From Clostridiales bacterium (GTDB lineage Bacteria > Bacillota > Clostridia > Caldicoprobacterales > DTU083): a stretch of DNA of 64,000 nt. The position numbers and the translations under genes were made by a program. This document shows positions 18,005 to 26,457 of this stretch, piece after piece. The stretch's first letter is position 1, and the number at the start of each line of letters is the position of its first letter. The notes under the pieces were generated by a model that ran no database searches, was not told the DNA's origin, and saw only the letters and a list, made by a program, of their open reading frames with translations. The stretch spans positions 21,285-85,284 of the forward strand of contig DUSN01000026.1 of the NCBI GenBank assembly GCA_012842605.1, written 5' to 3'.

Positions 18005-18478
18005 TTATTTCACTTTGTTTATCAGTATGGATTGACCTGATTCATTGCCGCTGTATGCCTGCAATGCCTTTTTATTGGCATGAAGACCTTTAATGGCATC
18101 TTTGTAATTATTAAGCAGGGCCTCGGCATTCTTGCGGTTTACCTTCTCAATATCATATGCCTGGCTGTATATCTGCATTGCTTTTTTTCTCCCATCCATA
18201 ACGGCTGCTGCCTGCGGGTATTTCCCTGTATCAATCTCCTCCAGACTATGAATGGAAAGGTACTGAAGCAATTCTTTTTCTTTTTCTTTATAAGCTGCAT
18301 GGATCATGCTTAACTGGTCCATTTTTTCCTGCCTGGCATCAACTGCTATGTTTAAGGAGTCGACATCCTGTCTTTCAATGCATTCCTTCATATCAGCGGT
18401 AATACTTAATATGCACTCGGCACCATGTAAACCTTGGGAGGTTAGTTGAATCATATCATTTAACAGCTTGTCCAGCAT
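18005..18478 (-). CDS. FliT-like flagellar chaperone candidate
   Basis: A 157-residue, mostly helical protein of no strongly recognised family. It is Lys/Glu-rich with leucine heptads, no membrane segment and no signal peptide. It sits between fliD and fliS, exactly where Firmicutes carry fliT, the FliD chaperone. The general shape (LLNDMIQLTSQGLHGAECIL at the start, four helices) also resembles FlgN, but a separate FlgN is present at 25590-26030. FliT is therefore the best guess, from context more than sequence. Confidence 0.55.
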   Translation of the reverse strand: MLDKLLNDMIQLTSQGLHGAECILSITADMKECIERQDVDSLNIAVDARQEKMDQLSMIHAAYKEKEKELLQYLSIHSLEEIDTGKYPQAAAVMDGRKKAMQIYSQAYDIEKVNRKNAEALLNNYKDAIKGLHANKKALQAYSGNESGQSILINKVK

Positions 18479-18510
18479 TTGCCTCTTCCTTCTTCATATT
18501 TGCTTTATCT

Positions 18511-20271
18511 TCACCGCATATTGCTAAACTGCTGATACAGCCAGCTGCTTTGCGCGTACATTTTGTTTAGTGCAGTTTCCATAGCCGTAAACCTTTTCCA
18601 GTATTGCTCTTCCTTTGATGCCAGACGTCTTTCCAGTTCCAGAATTCTCTTCGAGTAATCATTAATGGATTTATCCAGCATGCTGATGCTGCTGTGCTTT
18701 GTAACAAAGTCGATCAACATGGTAGAGTTAACATTTCGGAATAATTGTGCATCTTTTCCCGGACCGGCCTTTACTATGATCTCTTTCATTCCGGCTATAA
18801 GGTCTCCGTAAATTCTGCCTATCAGACCTGTGTTACGGCGTTTTTCCTTTTCATCAGTAATCCCACTGTCCGGCTGCTTGAACAGCAGTTCTATCACACC
18901 ATTCACATCGTCTCGCAAAGCATCTCTTAATTTCGTTTCGTCAATTTTCAGCTTGCCGCCCCTGGAGCCGCTTACATAACTCTCTGTTTCAATACCTATT
19001 TCAGTCAGGTGTTGAAAAGTTCCCAGCGTTCCCTCTACGCTTTCATACAACCCAATTCTAAGGTTCTGCAAGATACTGCCGATAACCTGATCATTGCGCA
19101 AAAGTCCGCTTTTAGCCTTTTCTTCCCAAAGCTCGACTTCTTTTTCTTTCATTGCTTCCTTTTGCTCCTTTGTTAAAGGAGCATAACTGCGATATCGAGT
19201 CTCACCGAGTATATCATCCAATTTGTCAATCAACTCATTGTATTGATCAACAAACTCTTTTATCTTTTCAATTATTGCATTTTCATCTGCTTCAATCTTG
19301 ACAACAGTATCACCTGTCTTTTTCAGGCTGAAATCGATGTTGTTGATGGTAAACTGATTTGAGGATTGGCGGATTCCCTTTGCCATCCCAAAGTCAATTA
19401 TGGCATCCTGGCCCGAGTATTCATAATCCAATTCTACGTTTGCAGGGGTCCCGCTGTTATCATACTGAAGCTTCAGTTTGCCGATAAAACTGTCCCCTGA
19501 TAAGCTGCCGCTGCCATCATATAATTTGCTGTTATCACTTAAGAGAATTGTGCTTTTCTCTCCAGTCCCGTTTGTTTGCAGAAAGAAACGATCGATAGAC
19601 TCATCGTAAAAGGCTGTGACTCCTATATCAGCATTGTTTATATGATTAGCGATATCCTTTAGACCAAAATTGGAGATATTTTTCCCATTCAGTGTAATTT
19701 CGTTTTCTTCCCAGCCCTCACCTTTTCTGCTCAAGGTTTTAATGCTTACCTTGCTGCTGCTGATATAAACCTGGATTCTTTGCTCATCTGCCTTGCCGGC
19801 ATTGGTAGTAATGGTAAAATCAATAATGTCATCACTGGTTAAGCTAAATTGTGATCTTATATTACTCTTATCAGCACCCTCTGCAGATATTTTCTCACTG
19901 CTGGCAGAGGACCAATTGGAAGCCAGTTGGTGTACCTTGATACTGTAAGTGCCAATTACGGCATTGGCACGTGCGGAAACATCAGAAATGGTCTGATCGG
20001 CTGCAACTGCAGTCTTAATCCACTTCAGGCTGCTTACAGATTTATTTATAATAGTGCCGGATGAAATATCAGTTAAACCAAAGAATTTTCTTGTATTAAG
20101 TACGAAGTCTGCAAGCATTTTATTGACTTCGTTATATCTGTCCCTTGTCCATTCCAATATGATTTTATTCTGCTCCACCTCGTCAACCCGGGTGCGTTCT
20201 ACCTTCATTAAATCGCTGACAATACTGTCAATATCCAGTCCGGATGCTAGACCACCAATTCTGATAGGCAT
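18511..20271 (-). CDS. fliD: FliD, filament cap protein
   Basis: A protein of about 586 residues with the FliD N-terminal signature IGGLASGLDIDSIVSDLMK and a C-terminal coiled coil ending YAQSSWLYQQFSNMR. It forms the cap under which flagellin polymerises. I start at ATG 20271 because GGGAGGAACAGGTT is the ribosome site; the ATG at 20289 would swallow it. It lies 25 bases after flaG in a sigma-28 unit. Confidence 0.95.
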   Translation of the reverse strand: MPIRIGGLASGLDIDSIVSDLMKVERTRVDEVEQNKIILEWTRDRYNEVNKMLADFVLNTRKFFGLTDISSGTIINKSVSSLKWIKTAVAADQTISDVSARANAVIGTYSIKVHQLASNWSSASSEKISAEGADKSNIRSQFSLTSDDIIDFTITTNAGKADEQRIQVYISSSKVSIKTLSRKGEGWEENEITLNGKNISNFGLKDIANHINNADIGVTAFYDESIDRFFLQTNGTGEKSTILLSDNSKLYDGSGSLSGDSFIGKLKLQYDNSGTPANVELDYEYSGQDAIIDFGMAKGIRQSSNQFTINNIDFSLKKTGDTVVKIEADENAIIEKIKEFVDQYNELIDKLDDILGETRYRSYAPLTKEQKEAMKEKEVELWEEKAKSGLLRNDQVIGSILQNLRIGLYESVEGTLGTFQHLTEIGIETESYVSGSRGGKLKIDETKLRDALRDDVNGVIELLFKQPDSGITDEKEKRRNTGLIGRIYGDLIAGMKEIIVKAGPGKDAQLFRNVNSTMLIDFVTKHSSISMLDKSINDYSKRILELERRLASKEEQYWKRFTAMETALNKMYAQSSWLYQQFSNMR

Positions 20272-20296
20272 AACCTGTTCCTCCCCCATTGCCTGT

Positions 20297-20635
20297 CTAA
20301 GCTCTTTTATCCACCAGCAGACCTGCTCTTTCCAGCATATTTGCTATCATATCTTTTATCTTTTCAGGTGGAATTTCCCTGATCACTTCATTTGTACTGG
20401 TATCCAGTATCTTAATCATTATATCTCCGGTTTTCTCGTGAATAGAAAACTCAATTTTTCTATTAAAACTACTCAGAATATGGTTCGTTGTTTCAATTGC
20501 ATTAACCAGTTCTTTTTCTCCGATATAAAATACATCATTATTATCATCCATCGGTAGTTCCGGCCTGATGGCAGTAATAAGACCTTGTGCGATTTTCGCA
20601 TCCTGCTGAATCATACCGATTCCATCAATCCTCAT
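20297..20635 (-). CDS. flaG: FlaG-family protein
   Basis: A 112-residue protein of the FlaG/YvyC family, with the conserved C-terminal part GDIMIKILDTSTNEVIREIP followed by PEKIKDMIANMLERAGLLVD. FlaG proteins affect filament length; the mechanism is not well known. The start MRIDGIGMIQQD at 20635 follows AAAGGAGCGG; the ATG at 20665 lies before that site. It heads the flaG-fliD-fliS unit and is preceded by a clear sigma-28 promoter. Confidence 0.9.
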   Translation of the reverse strand: MRIDGIGMIQQDAKIAQGLITAIRPELPMDDNNDVFYIGEKELVNAIETTNHILSSFNRKIEFSIHEKTGDIMIKILDTSTNEVIREIPPEKIKDMIANMLERAGLLVDKRA

Positions 20636-20668
20636 GGAAACCGCTCCTTTTTTAGTTCCTTCCATATT

Positions 20669-20696
20669 ATATCGGCTGGGTTTGCTAAATACTTTA
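20669..20696 (-). promoter_or_regulatory. Sigma-28 promoter of flaG-fliD-fliS
   Basis: On the minus strand TAAA (20693-20696) is separated by 16 bases from a perfect GCCGATAT (20669-20676). The flaG start codon lies 34 bases downstream of the -10 box. This agrees with the flagellar sigma factor consensus TAAA-N15-GCCGATAA apart from one extra spacer base. Confidence 0.85.
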
Positions 20697-20721
20697 ATAC
20701 AAATATCAACTAATTTTTACT

Positions 20722-20850
20722 TTATTTTTGCTCACCATTGCTATACATCCGGTGAAGTGTCTCAATTGTCATTTCCCAAACTCTATAATCCTGCCGGGTA
20801 ATTAGCCTGCCCTTACTAAGGTGACATGTGAGGGCGGTAAGGATCTGCAA
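20722..20850 (-). CDS. Possible small protein between flagellin and flaG
   Basis: A 42-codon open frame from TTG 20850, or 16 codons from ATG 20772, ending MTIETLHRMYSNGEQK. The frame is open for about 53 codons between stops, but no good ribosome site precedes either start. The C-terminal part looks helical and protein-like. It could be a degraded gene or chance; nothing was recognised. Confidence 0.15.
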   Translation of the reverse strand: MQILTALTCHLSKGRLITRQDYRVWEMTIETLHRMYSNGEQK

Positions 20851-20881
20851 CCGGAAATAATTTGTCTTCCTGCTCCTGAAT

Positions 20882-20917
20882 TATAAAAGAGCCAGGGGAA
20901 GAATTCCCCTGACCCTC
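20882..20917 (-). terminator. Flagellin transcription terminator
   Basis: On the minus strand, 36 bases after the flagellin stop, the stem CAGGGGAA/TTCCCCTG with a 3-base loop, extended outward by GAG/CTC, is followed by TTTTATA. This is a strong GC-rich intrinsic terminator that should end the abundant flagellin mRNA. Confidence 0.88.
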
Positions 20918-20952
20918 TGCAATTGTGGATGTATTCAGTATCAGGATTCCAA

Positions 20953-22086
20953 TTATCTTAATAACTGGAGTATTCCCTGCGGAGCCTGGTTTGCCTGCGC
21001 AAGCATTGCCTGAGCTGCCTGCTGCAGGATGTTGTTCTTTGTGAACTCCATCATTTCTTTGGCCATGTCTACATCTCTGATTCTGCTTTCTGCTGCCTGT
21101 AAGTTTTCTGCAGATGTATCCAGGTTCCTGATTGTATGCTCCAACCTATTCTGGATAGCACCAAGCATGGATCTTTCTTGTGAAACTCTCTTAATGGCAT
21201 TATTAATTATTTCTATAGCATTATTTGCATCACCCTGCGAAGAAACATTAATGCCATTACCTTCTACTGTAAATTTTGATCCTACATCTAAGGAAGCATT
21301 GGCGGTATGACCTATTAGTTCAACATTAGTATCGTTGACATCAACCCAAGCATTTATTTCGTCTATGCCATCATTATCATCACCGTCTACTCCAAGTGCA
21401 ACAATGTTTCCATTAGCATCCTGCAATGCATAGCTATAAGTGCCTCCATATACTGCATGGCTGCTTACGTCAACCACTGTATAAGTTCCTGCTGCCAGTC
21501 CCGGGTCAGTGGCTACGCCTGCTAATGTTATACTGCTGCCGTCAGATGCTACAGCGGATACAGCACCAGGAGTTCCTGCGACACCAAGTTCAAAAGCACT
21601 CATATTAGCAATTGAAAGAGTAATGTTCTGATCTTTATTTGCACCAATCTGCAATGTCTTGTCCTGATAGCTTCCATTTAAGACTTTCTCGTTATTAAAT
21701 TCCGTGTCAGTAGAAATTCTGGTTATTTCTGTTGCCAGCTGGTCTATCTCTTTTTGGATTGCTTCACGATCAACATCTTGATTTGTATCATTAGCTGACT
21801 GTACTGCCAATTCTCTCATTCTTTGCAGAATTGCATGAGTTTCCTGGAGTGCTCCTTCAGCTGTCTGGATTAAGGATATACCGTCCTGAGCGTTTCTGGA
21901 AGCTTGATTAAGCCCTCTTATTTGCCCTCTCATTTTTTCCGATATGGAAAGACCTGCTGCATCGTCTCCTGCTCTGTTGATTCTTAGACCTGAAGATAAT
22001 TTTTCCATTGATTTAGCAGCTGCACTGTTGCCTATACCCAACTGGCGGTGGGTATTCATAGCCATTAAATTGTTGTTAATTCTCAT
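20953..22086 (-). CDS. hag: Flagellin, filament subunit
   Basis: A 377-residue flagellin. The N-terminal D0/D1 region (MRINNNLMAMNTHRQLGIGN, then KSMEKLSSGLRINRAGDDAA) and the C-terminal region (AESRIRDVDMAKEMMEFTKN, ending QAPQGILQLLR) are canonical. The central variable region, about residues 170-285, is short and Gly/Asp/Ala-rich, so there is only a small surface domain. It is the only flagellin in the window. Transcription starts from a sigma-28 promoter and translation is probably blocked by CsrA, with sites in the leader. FliS, FliW and CsrA are all encoded nearby. Confidence 0.97.
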   Translation of the reverse strand: MRINNNLMAMNTHRQLGIGNSAAAKSMEKLSSGLRINRAGDDAAGLSISEKMRGQIRGLNQASRNAQDGISLIQTAEGALQETHAILQRMRELAVQSANDTNQDVDREAIQKEIDQLATEITRISTDTEFNNEKVLNGSYQDKTLQIGANKDQNITLSIANMSAFELGVAGTPGAVSAVASDGSSITLAGVATDPGLAAGTYTVVDVSSHAVYGGTYSYALQDANGNIVALGVDGDDNDGIDEINAWVDVNDTNVELIGHTANASLDVGSKFTVEGNGINVSSQGDANNAIEIINNAIKRVSQERSMLGAIQNRLEHTIRNLDTSAENLQAAESRIRDVDMAKEMMEFTKNNILQQAAQAMLAQANQAPQGILQLLR

Positions 22087-22093
22087 TTTTCTT

Positions 22094-22125
22094 CCTCCTT
22101 GAATTTTTAATTTGGCATCCTTGCC
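22094..22125 (-). promoter_or_regulatory. Two putative CsrA-binding sites in the flagellin leader
   Basis: On the minus strand GGCAAGGATGCC (22114-22125) is a small hairpin that shows AAGGAT in its loop, and CAAGGAGG (22094-22101) covers the ribosome site 8 bases before the flagellin ATG. Both match the CsrA core CARGGA. The spacing, one upstream hairpin site plus one at the ribosome site, resembles the Bacillus subtilis hag leader, where CsrA blocks ribosome binding. Confidence 0.75.
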
Positions 22126-22134
22126 TTTTATCAG

Positions 22135-22157
22135 AAAACCGGCGGCCGCCGCGTTTT
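22135..22157 (-). other. GC-rich hairpin near the 5' end of flagellin mRNA
   Basis: In an AT-rich leader, CGGCGGCCGCCG is flanked by AAAAC and GTTTT, giving a near-perfect palindrome with one extra base. It starts about 10 bases after the expected transcription start. Inferred role: a 5' stem that protects the abundant flagellin mRNA from decay. Confidence 0.55.
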
Positions 22158-22174
22158 TCCTTTTACATTAATCT

Positions 22175-22201
22175 ATATCGGTTTAATGTTAAATTAGTTT
22201 A
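22175..22201 (-). promoter_or_regulatory. Sigma-28 promoter of flagellin
   Basis: On the minus strand TAAA (22198-22201), a 15-base spacer and ACCGATAT (ending at 22175) fit the flagellar sigma consensus. It leaves a leader of about 80 bases containing a 5' hairpin and the two CsrA-type sites. Confidence 0.88.
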
Positions 22202-22254
22202 GACTTTTTTGTTTGAAAAATAAAAAATATTAAATCATATCTAACATTTTCATA

Positions 22255-22479
22255 CTACGGATTTTTTTGAAGCAAAAAAGACAAAGCATCCTTATCAGCC
22301 TTCAATGCTTCCTGGTTTTCCTGCTTGATCGCTTCAAATATTTCCTTCCTATATACCTTTTTTTCTTTGGGCGCTGCAATGCCCAGTTTCACCTTGCCAT
22401 CTTCTACACCCAATACTATAATCTCAATATTTCCGTCGATGACAATGCCTTCCTTTGCCTTCCTCGTAACTACCAGCAT
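22255..22479 (-). CDS. csrA: CsrA, RNA-binding translational repressor
   Basis: A 74-residue protein with the whole CsrA fold: MLVVTRKAKEGIVIDGNIEI, then VLGVEDGKVKLGIAAPKEKK and VYRKEIFEAI. It binds GGA motifs in mRNA; in Bacillus it represses flagellin translation and is sequestered by FliW. It follows fliW by three bases, as in Bacillus. It has a longer C-terminal tail than enteric CsrA, typical of FliW-interacting forms. The flagellin leader next to it has the expected sites. Confidence 0.95.
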   Translation of the reverse strand: MLVVTRKAKEGIVIDGNIEIIVLGVEDGKVKLGIAAPKEKKVYRKEIFEAIKQENQEALKADKDALSFLLQKNP

Positions 22480-22482
22480 AGC

Positions 22483-22926
22483 TCACACCGCTTCTTTTTT
22501 GAACAGAAGATGCTTTGTGCCATATTCACTCTGTTCCAGTATTATTTGTTTACCCTGTCGGTTGGTCTTGTTAATAACAACAGGCGCTAACAGGTTGGCT
22601 GTCATCTCCCAGGGGTTATACGGTATGGTTACAATATTGTAAACCTCAACCTGTTCACGTTCTTCAATCAATAACTCCTTTAAGTCCTCCTGAGGAATAA
22701 CAATGTCATATCCGGGAAAAAAGTCCCATGGGCGAATCAACAGAAAAGCGATTTCAGGATGTTTTATGCTTTGGAGGCAGAAATAAACACTGTTATCCGG
22801 GAAGGATATAAGTGAAAATTCTCGAATGTCCTCAAAAGCCGGAAGGCCTTTGGGAAAGAATACTATCTCATTCTCATCAATTTCCATAGACCCAAAGTAC
22901 TTAGTATCTATAAGCAAACTAAACAC
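22483..22926 (-). CDS. fliW: FliW, CsrA antagonist and flagellin sensor
   Basis: A 147-residue protein with the FliW signature FPKGLPAFEDIREFSLISFP and ISFPDNSVYFCLQSIKHPEI. FliW binds either flagellin or CsrA: when flagellin is exported, freed FliW takes up CsrA and flagellin translation resumes. The order flgL-fliW-csrA is as in Bacillus. It lies 13 bases after flgL. Confidence 0.95.
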   Translation of the reverse strand: MFSLLIDTKYFGSMEIDENEIVFFPKGLPAFEDIREFSLISFPDNSVYFCLQSIKHPEIAFLLIRPWDFFPGYDIVIPQEDLKELLIEEREQVEVYNIVTIPYNPWEMTANLLAPVVINKTNRQGKQIILEQSEYGTKHLLFKKEAV

Positions 22927-22939
22927 CTTCTTACTGATA

Positions 22940-23860
22940 TCATTTCAGGAAATCAAGCAGTGTAGGCTGTAATATCTTTGCTCCCATGGACAGGGACGCA
23001 TAATAGACGCTCTCCATCATGGAGTATTGCATTATTTTTTCTGCCAGATCCACATCCTCTGTCTTGGACAGCAACTTTGTCATATTAAAGGTTTCTTCTT
23101 CATTTTTGAGTTTGGCTGCTTCAAGCCGGTTGTATTTTGCACCCATTTCAGATCTCAGAGCTAATAAATTATCTATATGCTTGTCTAACTGGCCCAGCAG
23201 TTCTCCTCCCAATGCTTGCGTATCTCCGTTTTCAAGGCTGACTACTATATTATTTAATGTAGTTGCCAGATCAACCGCGAGAGGATCGCTGGCTTTTCCA
23301 TACATAATCCATGTTCCGGGCACATTAATGTCAATGGTTACATTCTGGGATATTTCCCGTGTCAGCACCTCATGTTCCGGTCCTGCAGCACCGTTGTAAA
23401 CCAGTTCATTGTTGTTCAATACTTCAAAGGGAGGCTTTGTGGTATCCTGTCCCCCGAATATGTATCTGCCGTCATAATTGGTATTTCCGATTTGTGATAT
23501 CTGGCCGATCAGCTGTATTACTTCATCCAATATCGCATTTCTGTCAGCATCAGACAAACTTCCGTTGGCTCCCCTGACCACCAGTTCACGCAGCCTGTTC
23601 ATAATATCTCCCATGCTTCCCAGCGCGGAGTCCGTCATATCCACCCACCCGAGAGAGTCTTCTATATTTCTTAAATATTGGCCGTTCTGGTTTATAGACG
23701 TATGCAGGGACATGGAACGGGTTACAGCATAAGGATCGTCGGATGGCCTGCGTATTTCCTTTCCAGACGACATCTGGTCCTGGTATTTTGACATCTTTAC
23801 CAGGTTCCTGTTTAGGTTGTTCAAATAATTATTCAGCATGCTTTGATTGGTTATTCTCAT
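22940..23860 (-). CDS. flgL: FlgL, hook-filament junction protein 3
   Basis: A 306-residue flagellin-like protein: N-terminal MRITNQSMLNNYLNNLNRNL and SSGKEIRRPSDDPYAV, C-terminal DLAEKIMQYSMMESVYYASL followed by SMGAKILQPTLLDFLK. It joins FlgK to the filament. It starts three bases after flgK in the flgM unit. Confidence 0.95.
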   Translation of the reverse strand: MRITNQSMLNNYLNNLNRNLVKMSKYQDQMSSGKEIRRPSDDPYAVTRSMSLHTSINQNGQYLRNIEDSLGWVDMTDSALGSMGDIMNRLRELVVRGANGSLSDADRNAILDEVIQLIGQISQIGNTNYDGRYIFGGQDTTKPPFEVLNNNELVYNGAAGPEHEVLTREISQNVTIDINVPGTWIMYGKASDPLAVDLATTLNNIVVSLENGDTQALGGELLGQLDKHIDNLLALRSEMGAKYNRLEAAKLKNEEETFNMTKLLSKTEDVDLAEKIMQYSMMESVYYASLSMGAKILQPTLLDFLK

Positions 23861-23863
23861 TGC

Positions 23864-25513
23864 TTATACTCCCATCCGATTAATTATTGTATCCAGCATA
23901 GCCGTCAGCGTGGATATCACATTGGCATTTGCCTGGTAAGCGTGCTGAAACTGAATTAAATTGGCCACTTCTTCATCAATTGAGACACCAGAAATGGAAT
24001 ACCTTCTTTGCAGCAGCTGTCCTGTCAAAGCCTCCTGATTTTCTACCATCCTGACAGCTTGCTGGGCAGAGATGCCCAATTCAGCTATGATGTCCTTGAA
24101 ATAGCCTTCAAAGGTATTCCCTCCGCTGACATTCTCAAATTTCATTTCATCTTCCTTATAAGTTACTGTTGTGTTCGGATTTTCAATAAAGTCCTGTATG
24201 GGCAAACGGGCATTACGGAGCTGCGCAATAGCCAGAGCACGTTCTCCGTTGCCCTCGGGACTATCTTCAGACTTCCTGGTGTTTATAAGCCTGACGTCTT
24301 TTAAGATCTCCTCATTAACCTTAATATTGCCGGCATTGATCTTGCTTATATCGCCGGAGTTGCCTTCCCCGACGAAAAAACTTACCGGGTTGGGATCATC
24401 AGGATTTCCATCACCTGTATGAATGGTATTTACTGCATAAGCTATAGCTCTGGCCAGGCCATTCAACTGGTCCTGGTATTTTGCCACTTCCGCGCTTATA
24501 TCCTGATAACCCCTCAATTCTCCATGTTTCACGTCGAATATGGCGAGGTTTCCATCTGCATGATTGATGCCATCCCAGGATACATCATTAAATATTACTG
24601 CACCTTCCTGAAGAAAGGATCCGGAATCAGCATCAACAGCATAACTGTCATACTCAGCTTTAGTCATCGTAAGGGTAGTGATTCCGTTTATGGAGTCTCC
24701 TCCTCTTACCAGCGTAACCTGTATATTCCCGTCTTCAAGTGTTTTTACACTTCTTACTACTGATAATTGAAAAGGCATTTCATTTCCCTTTTCGGTCTGC
24801 AGAAGAGTCTTCCCGCCGCTTTTGATTGTCACCCTGCCGTATTTGTCCTCGACAGAAGTAAAGTCAATGATGGCAGAAAGCTTATCCATAAGCAAATCCC
24901 TTTGATCCATCAGGTCATTTGGCTTCTCGTTCTTAATCGTAATCTTAAATATCTGGTCATTTAAGCTTTTAATCTGATCCAAGATGGAGTGGATTTCCAT
25001 AGCTTTTTTCTCTGTCAGGCTGATGCTGTCGTTCTTTAATGAGTCCAATTGCTGATATAAATGATTTAAGTTTTCTGTAAAGATTTTGGAATTTTCTTTT
25101 ACTATGGTGCGAGCATTGGAATTTTCGGGGGACTTAGCCAGTTCCTGCCATGCATCCCACATAAGGCCCATAGTTGTATTCAAACCCGTATCGCTGGGCT
25201 CCATAAAAACCATTTCCACCTGCTCCAGTATCTCAAGCCTTGCCTGATACTGACCGGCGATTCCCTTTTCAAGCCGAATCTGTACATCCAGATAGGCATC
25301 CCGTATACGAGTAACATCAGCTATATCCACCCCAGTACCTACCATCCCTACATTCGGCAACGAATACCCCGGGGTGGTTACCAGCTGCACCCTTTGCCTG
25401 GAAAATCCTTCTGTGTTTGCATTGGCTATATTATGGCCGGTGGTATTTATGGCCTGTTGTTGGGCAAACATGCCTCTCTTTGCTGTATTAAAGGTTGAAA
25501 ATATTCCGGACAC
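23864..25513 (-). CDS. flgK: FlgK, hook-filament junction protein 1
   Basis: A 549-residue protein with FlgK ends: IFSTFNTAKRGMFAQQQAIN and TTGHNIANANTEGFSRQRV at the start, and ISGVSIDEEVANLIQFQHAY and QANANVISTLTAMLDTIINR at the end. It is the first junction protein on the hook. There are 76 bases between flgN and flgK, with no promoter that I can see. Confidence 0.96.
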   Translation of the reverse strand: MSGIFSTFNTAKRGMFAQQQAINTTGHNIANANTEGFSRQRVQLVTTPGYSLPNVGMVGTGVDIADVTRIRDAYLDVQIRLEKGIAGQYQARLEILEQVEMVFMEPSDTGLNTTMGLMWDAWQELAKSPENSNARTIVKENSKIFTENLNHLYQQLDSLKNDSISLTEKKAMEIHSILDQIKSLNDQIFKITIKNEKPNDLMDQRDLLMDKLSAIIDFTSVEDKYGRVTIKSGGKTLLQTEKGNEMPFQLSVVRSVKTLEDGNIQVTLVRGGDSINGITTLTMTKAEYDSYAVDADSGSFLQEGAVIFNDVSWDGINHADGNLAIFDVKHGELRGYQDISAEVAKYQDQLNGLARAIAYAVNTIHTGDGNPDDPNPVSFFVGEGNSGDISKINAGNIKVNEEILKDVRLINTRKSEDSPEGNGERALAIAQLRNARLPIQDFIENPNTTVTYKEDEMKFENVSGGNTFEGYFKDIIAELGISAQQAVRMVENQEALTGQLLQRRYSISGVSIDEEVANLIQFQHAYQANANVISTLTAMLDTIINRMGV

Positions 25514-25589
25514 AAATTCACTTCCTTAATTTATAATTAGCATAAAAAAATCAATAACATAAATCCGCAGAATATTTATCATGACTCTC

Positions 25590-26030
25590 TTAGATTGACT
25601 GATTCAGAAATGCATTTTTTACTTCCTGCTCTTCCAGTTTTCCCTTTGCATCGTAAGTTGATTTCTGGGAACCTTTCAAAATAGATATCATCTTATTTGC
25701 ATACATTAGAGACTGTCTTGTTAACAGCTGATTGGTTTCCTGAAGATCTTTTATCGATTTCACCAGGTGCTTCATTTCTTCACCCGCTGCTTTTAACTCA
25801 GGGGTTAAAAGGCCTGCCTTTTCCAATTTCGACAGGCTTATACCCGGCCAGGTTTTCTCGCGCTTTTTCTCCACTTGTTCAAGAAGGTTCATGTGGCATT
25901 TTTTTTCTTCAATAATCTCCAGCAAAGTTTTTGCATCTTCCTGTATAAGCGCTTGCTTCTCCTTCTCCAGACATGTCAGAATGCTCTTCAGAACTTTATT
26001 CTGTTGTAACAGCAAAGTAATCAGTTCCAT
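25590..26030 (-). CDS. flgN: FlgN, chaperone for FlgK and FlgL
   Basis: A 146-residue helical protein with leucine-rich heptads and the FlgN feature ETNQLLTRQSLMYANKMISI near the end. It is a cytoplasmic chaperone for the junction proteins. It lies one base after flgM and upstream of flgK-flgL, the usual order flgM-flgN-flgK-flgL. Sequence conservation in the family is low, so context carries much of the call. Confidence 0.85.
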   Translation of the reverse strand: MELITLLLQQNKVLKSILTCLEKEKQALIQEDAKTLLEIIEEKKCHMNLLEQVEKKREKTWPGISLSKLEKAGLLTPELKAAGEEMKHLVKSIKDLQETNQLLTRQSLMYANKMISILKGSQKSTYDAKGKLEEQEVKNAFLNQSI

Positions 26031-26031
26031 T

Positions 26032-26343
26032 CTATTCCTCTCCCGGATTGGTTTGCTCTAGGATACGATTAATTATTTTTTCAGCCAGTTCTTTGGGAGA
26101 TACCCGATAGGTTCCATTTTGAATTGCCTGCTTTATGGAATCAATCTTCTGGCTGTCAACGGTTTCTTCAGCACTCAGCTTTTCAATTTGCTTATATAAT
26201 TCCCTGCTGGTTTCAGACAATTCTATGGTATCCCGGGACTTGTAAAGTCCGGACGCTTTATTATAGGAACTAACTGCTTGCTCATTATTTTTTTTGTATG
26301 CCTGATTTACATAATCTATTCGGTTTGTACCATTAATTTTCAT
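26032..26343 (-). CDS. flgM: FlgM, anti-sigma-28 factor
   Basis: A 103-residue protein with a disordered N-terminus and the conserved C-terminal inhibitory part EETVDSQKIDSIKQAIQNGT followed by YRVSPKELAEKIINRIL. It holds the flagellar sigma factor inactive until the hook is complete and FlgM is exported. It is itself preceded by a sigma-28 promoter, giving feedback control. It heads flgM-flgN-flgK-flgL-fliW-csrA. Confidence 0.93.
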   Translation of the reverse strand: MKINGTNRIDYVNQAYKKNNEQAVSSYNKASGLYKSRDTIELSETSRELYKQIEKLSAEETVDSQKIDSIKQAIQNGTYRVSPKELAEKIINRILEQTNPGEE

Positions 26344-26375
26344 ATCATTCCCACCTCGTACTTCTTATAATTATG

Positions 26376-26402
26376 TTATCGTCACTTATTTAAAATAGTT
26401 TA
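26376..26402 (-). promoter_or_regulatory. Sigma-28 promoter of the flgM operon
   Basis: On the minus strand TAAA (26399-26402), exactly 15 bases, then GACGATAA (26376-26383), one mismatch from the sigma-28 -10 box. The flgM ATG lies 33 bases downstream of the -10 box, behind GAGGTGGG. Confidence 0.85.
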
Positions 26403-26410
26403 GCATTACA

Positions 26411-26448
26411 TTTAAAAAAGCTGAATCCATATATAGGAAACAGCTTTT
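26411..26448 (-). terminator. Terminator after fliY
   Basis: On the minus strand AAAAGCTG/CAGCTTTT forms an 8-bp stem with a 17-base loop, followed by a T-run. It lies 10 bases after the fliY stop and isolates the chemotaxis/switch unit from the flgM promoter, which starts 9 bases further on. Confidence 0.72.
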
Positions 26449-26457
26449 CTCACAATT

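Noticed and set aside
22141..22152. GC-rich palindrome as a protein-binding operator or cloning site
   Set aside because: It lies inside the expected flagellin transcript and fits an RNA stem better; a single NotI-like site is no evidence of vector.
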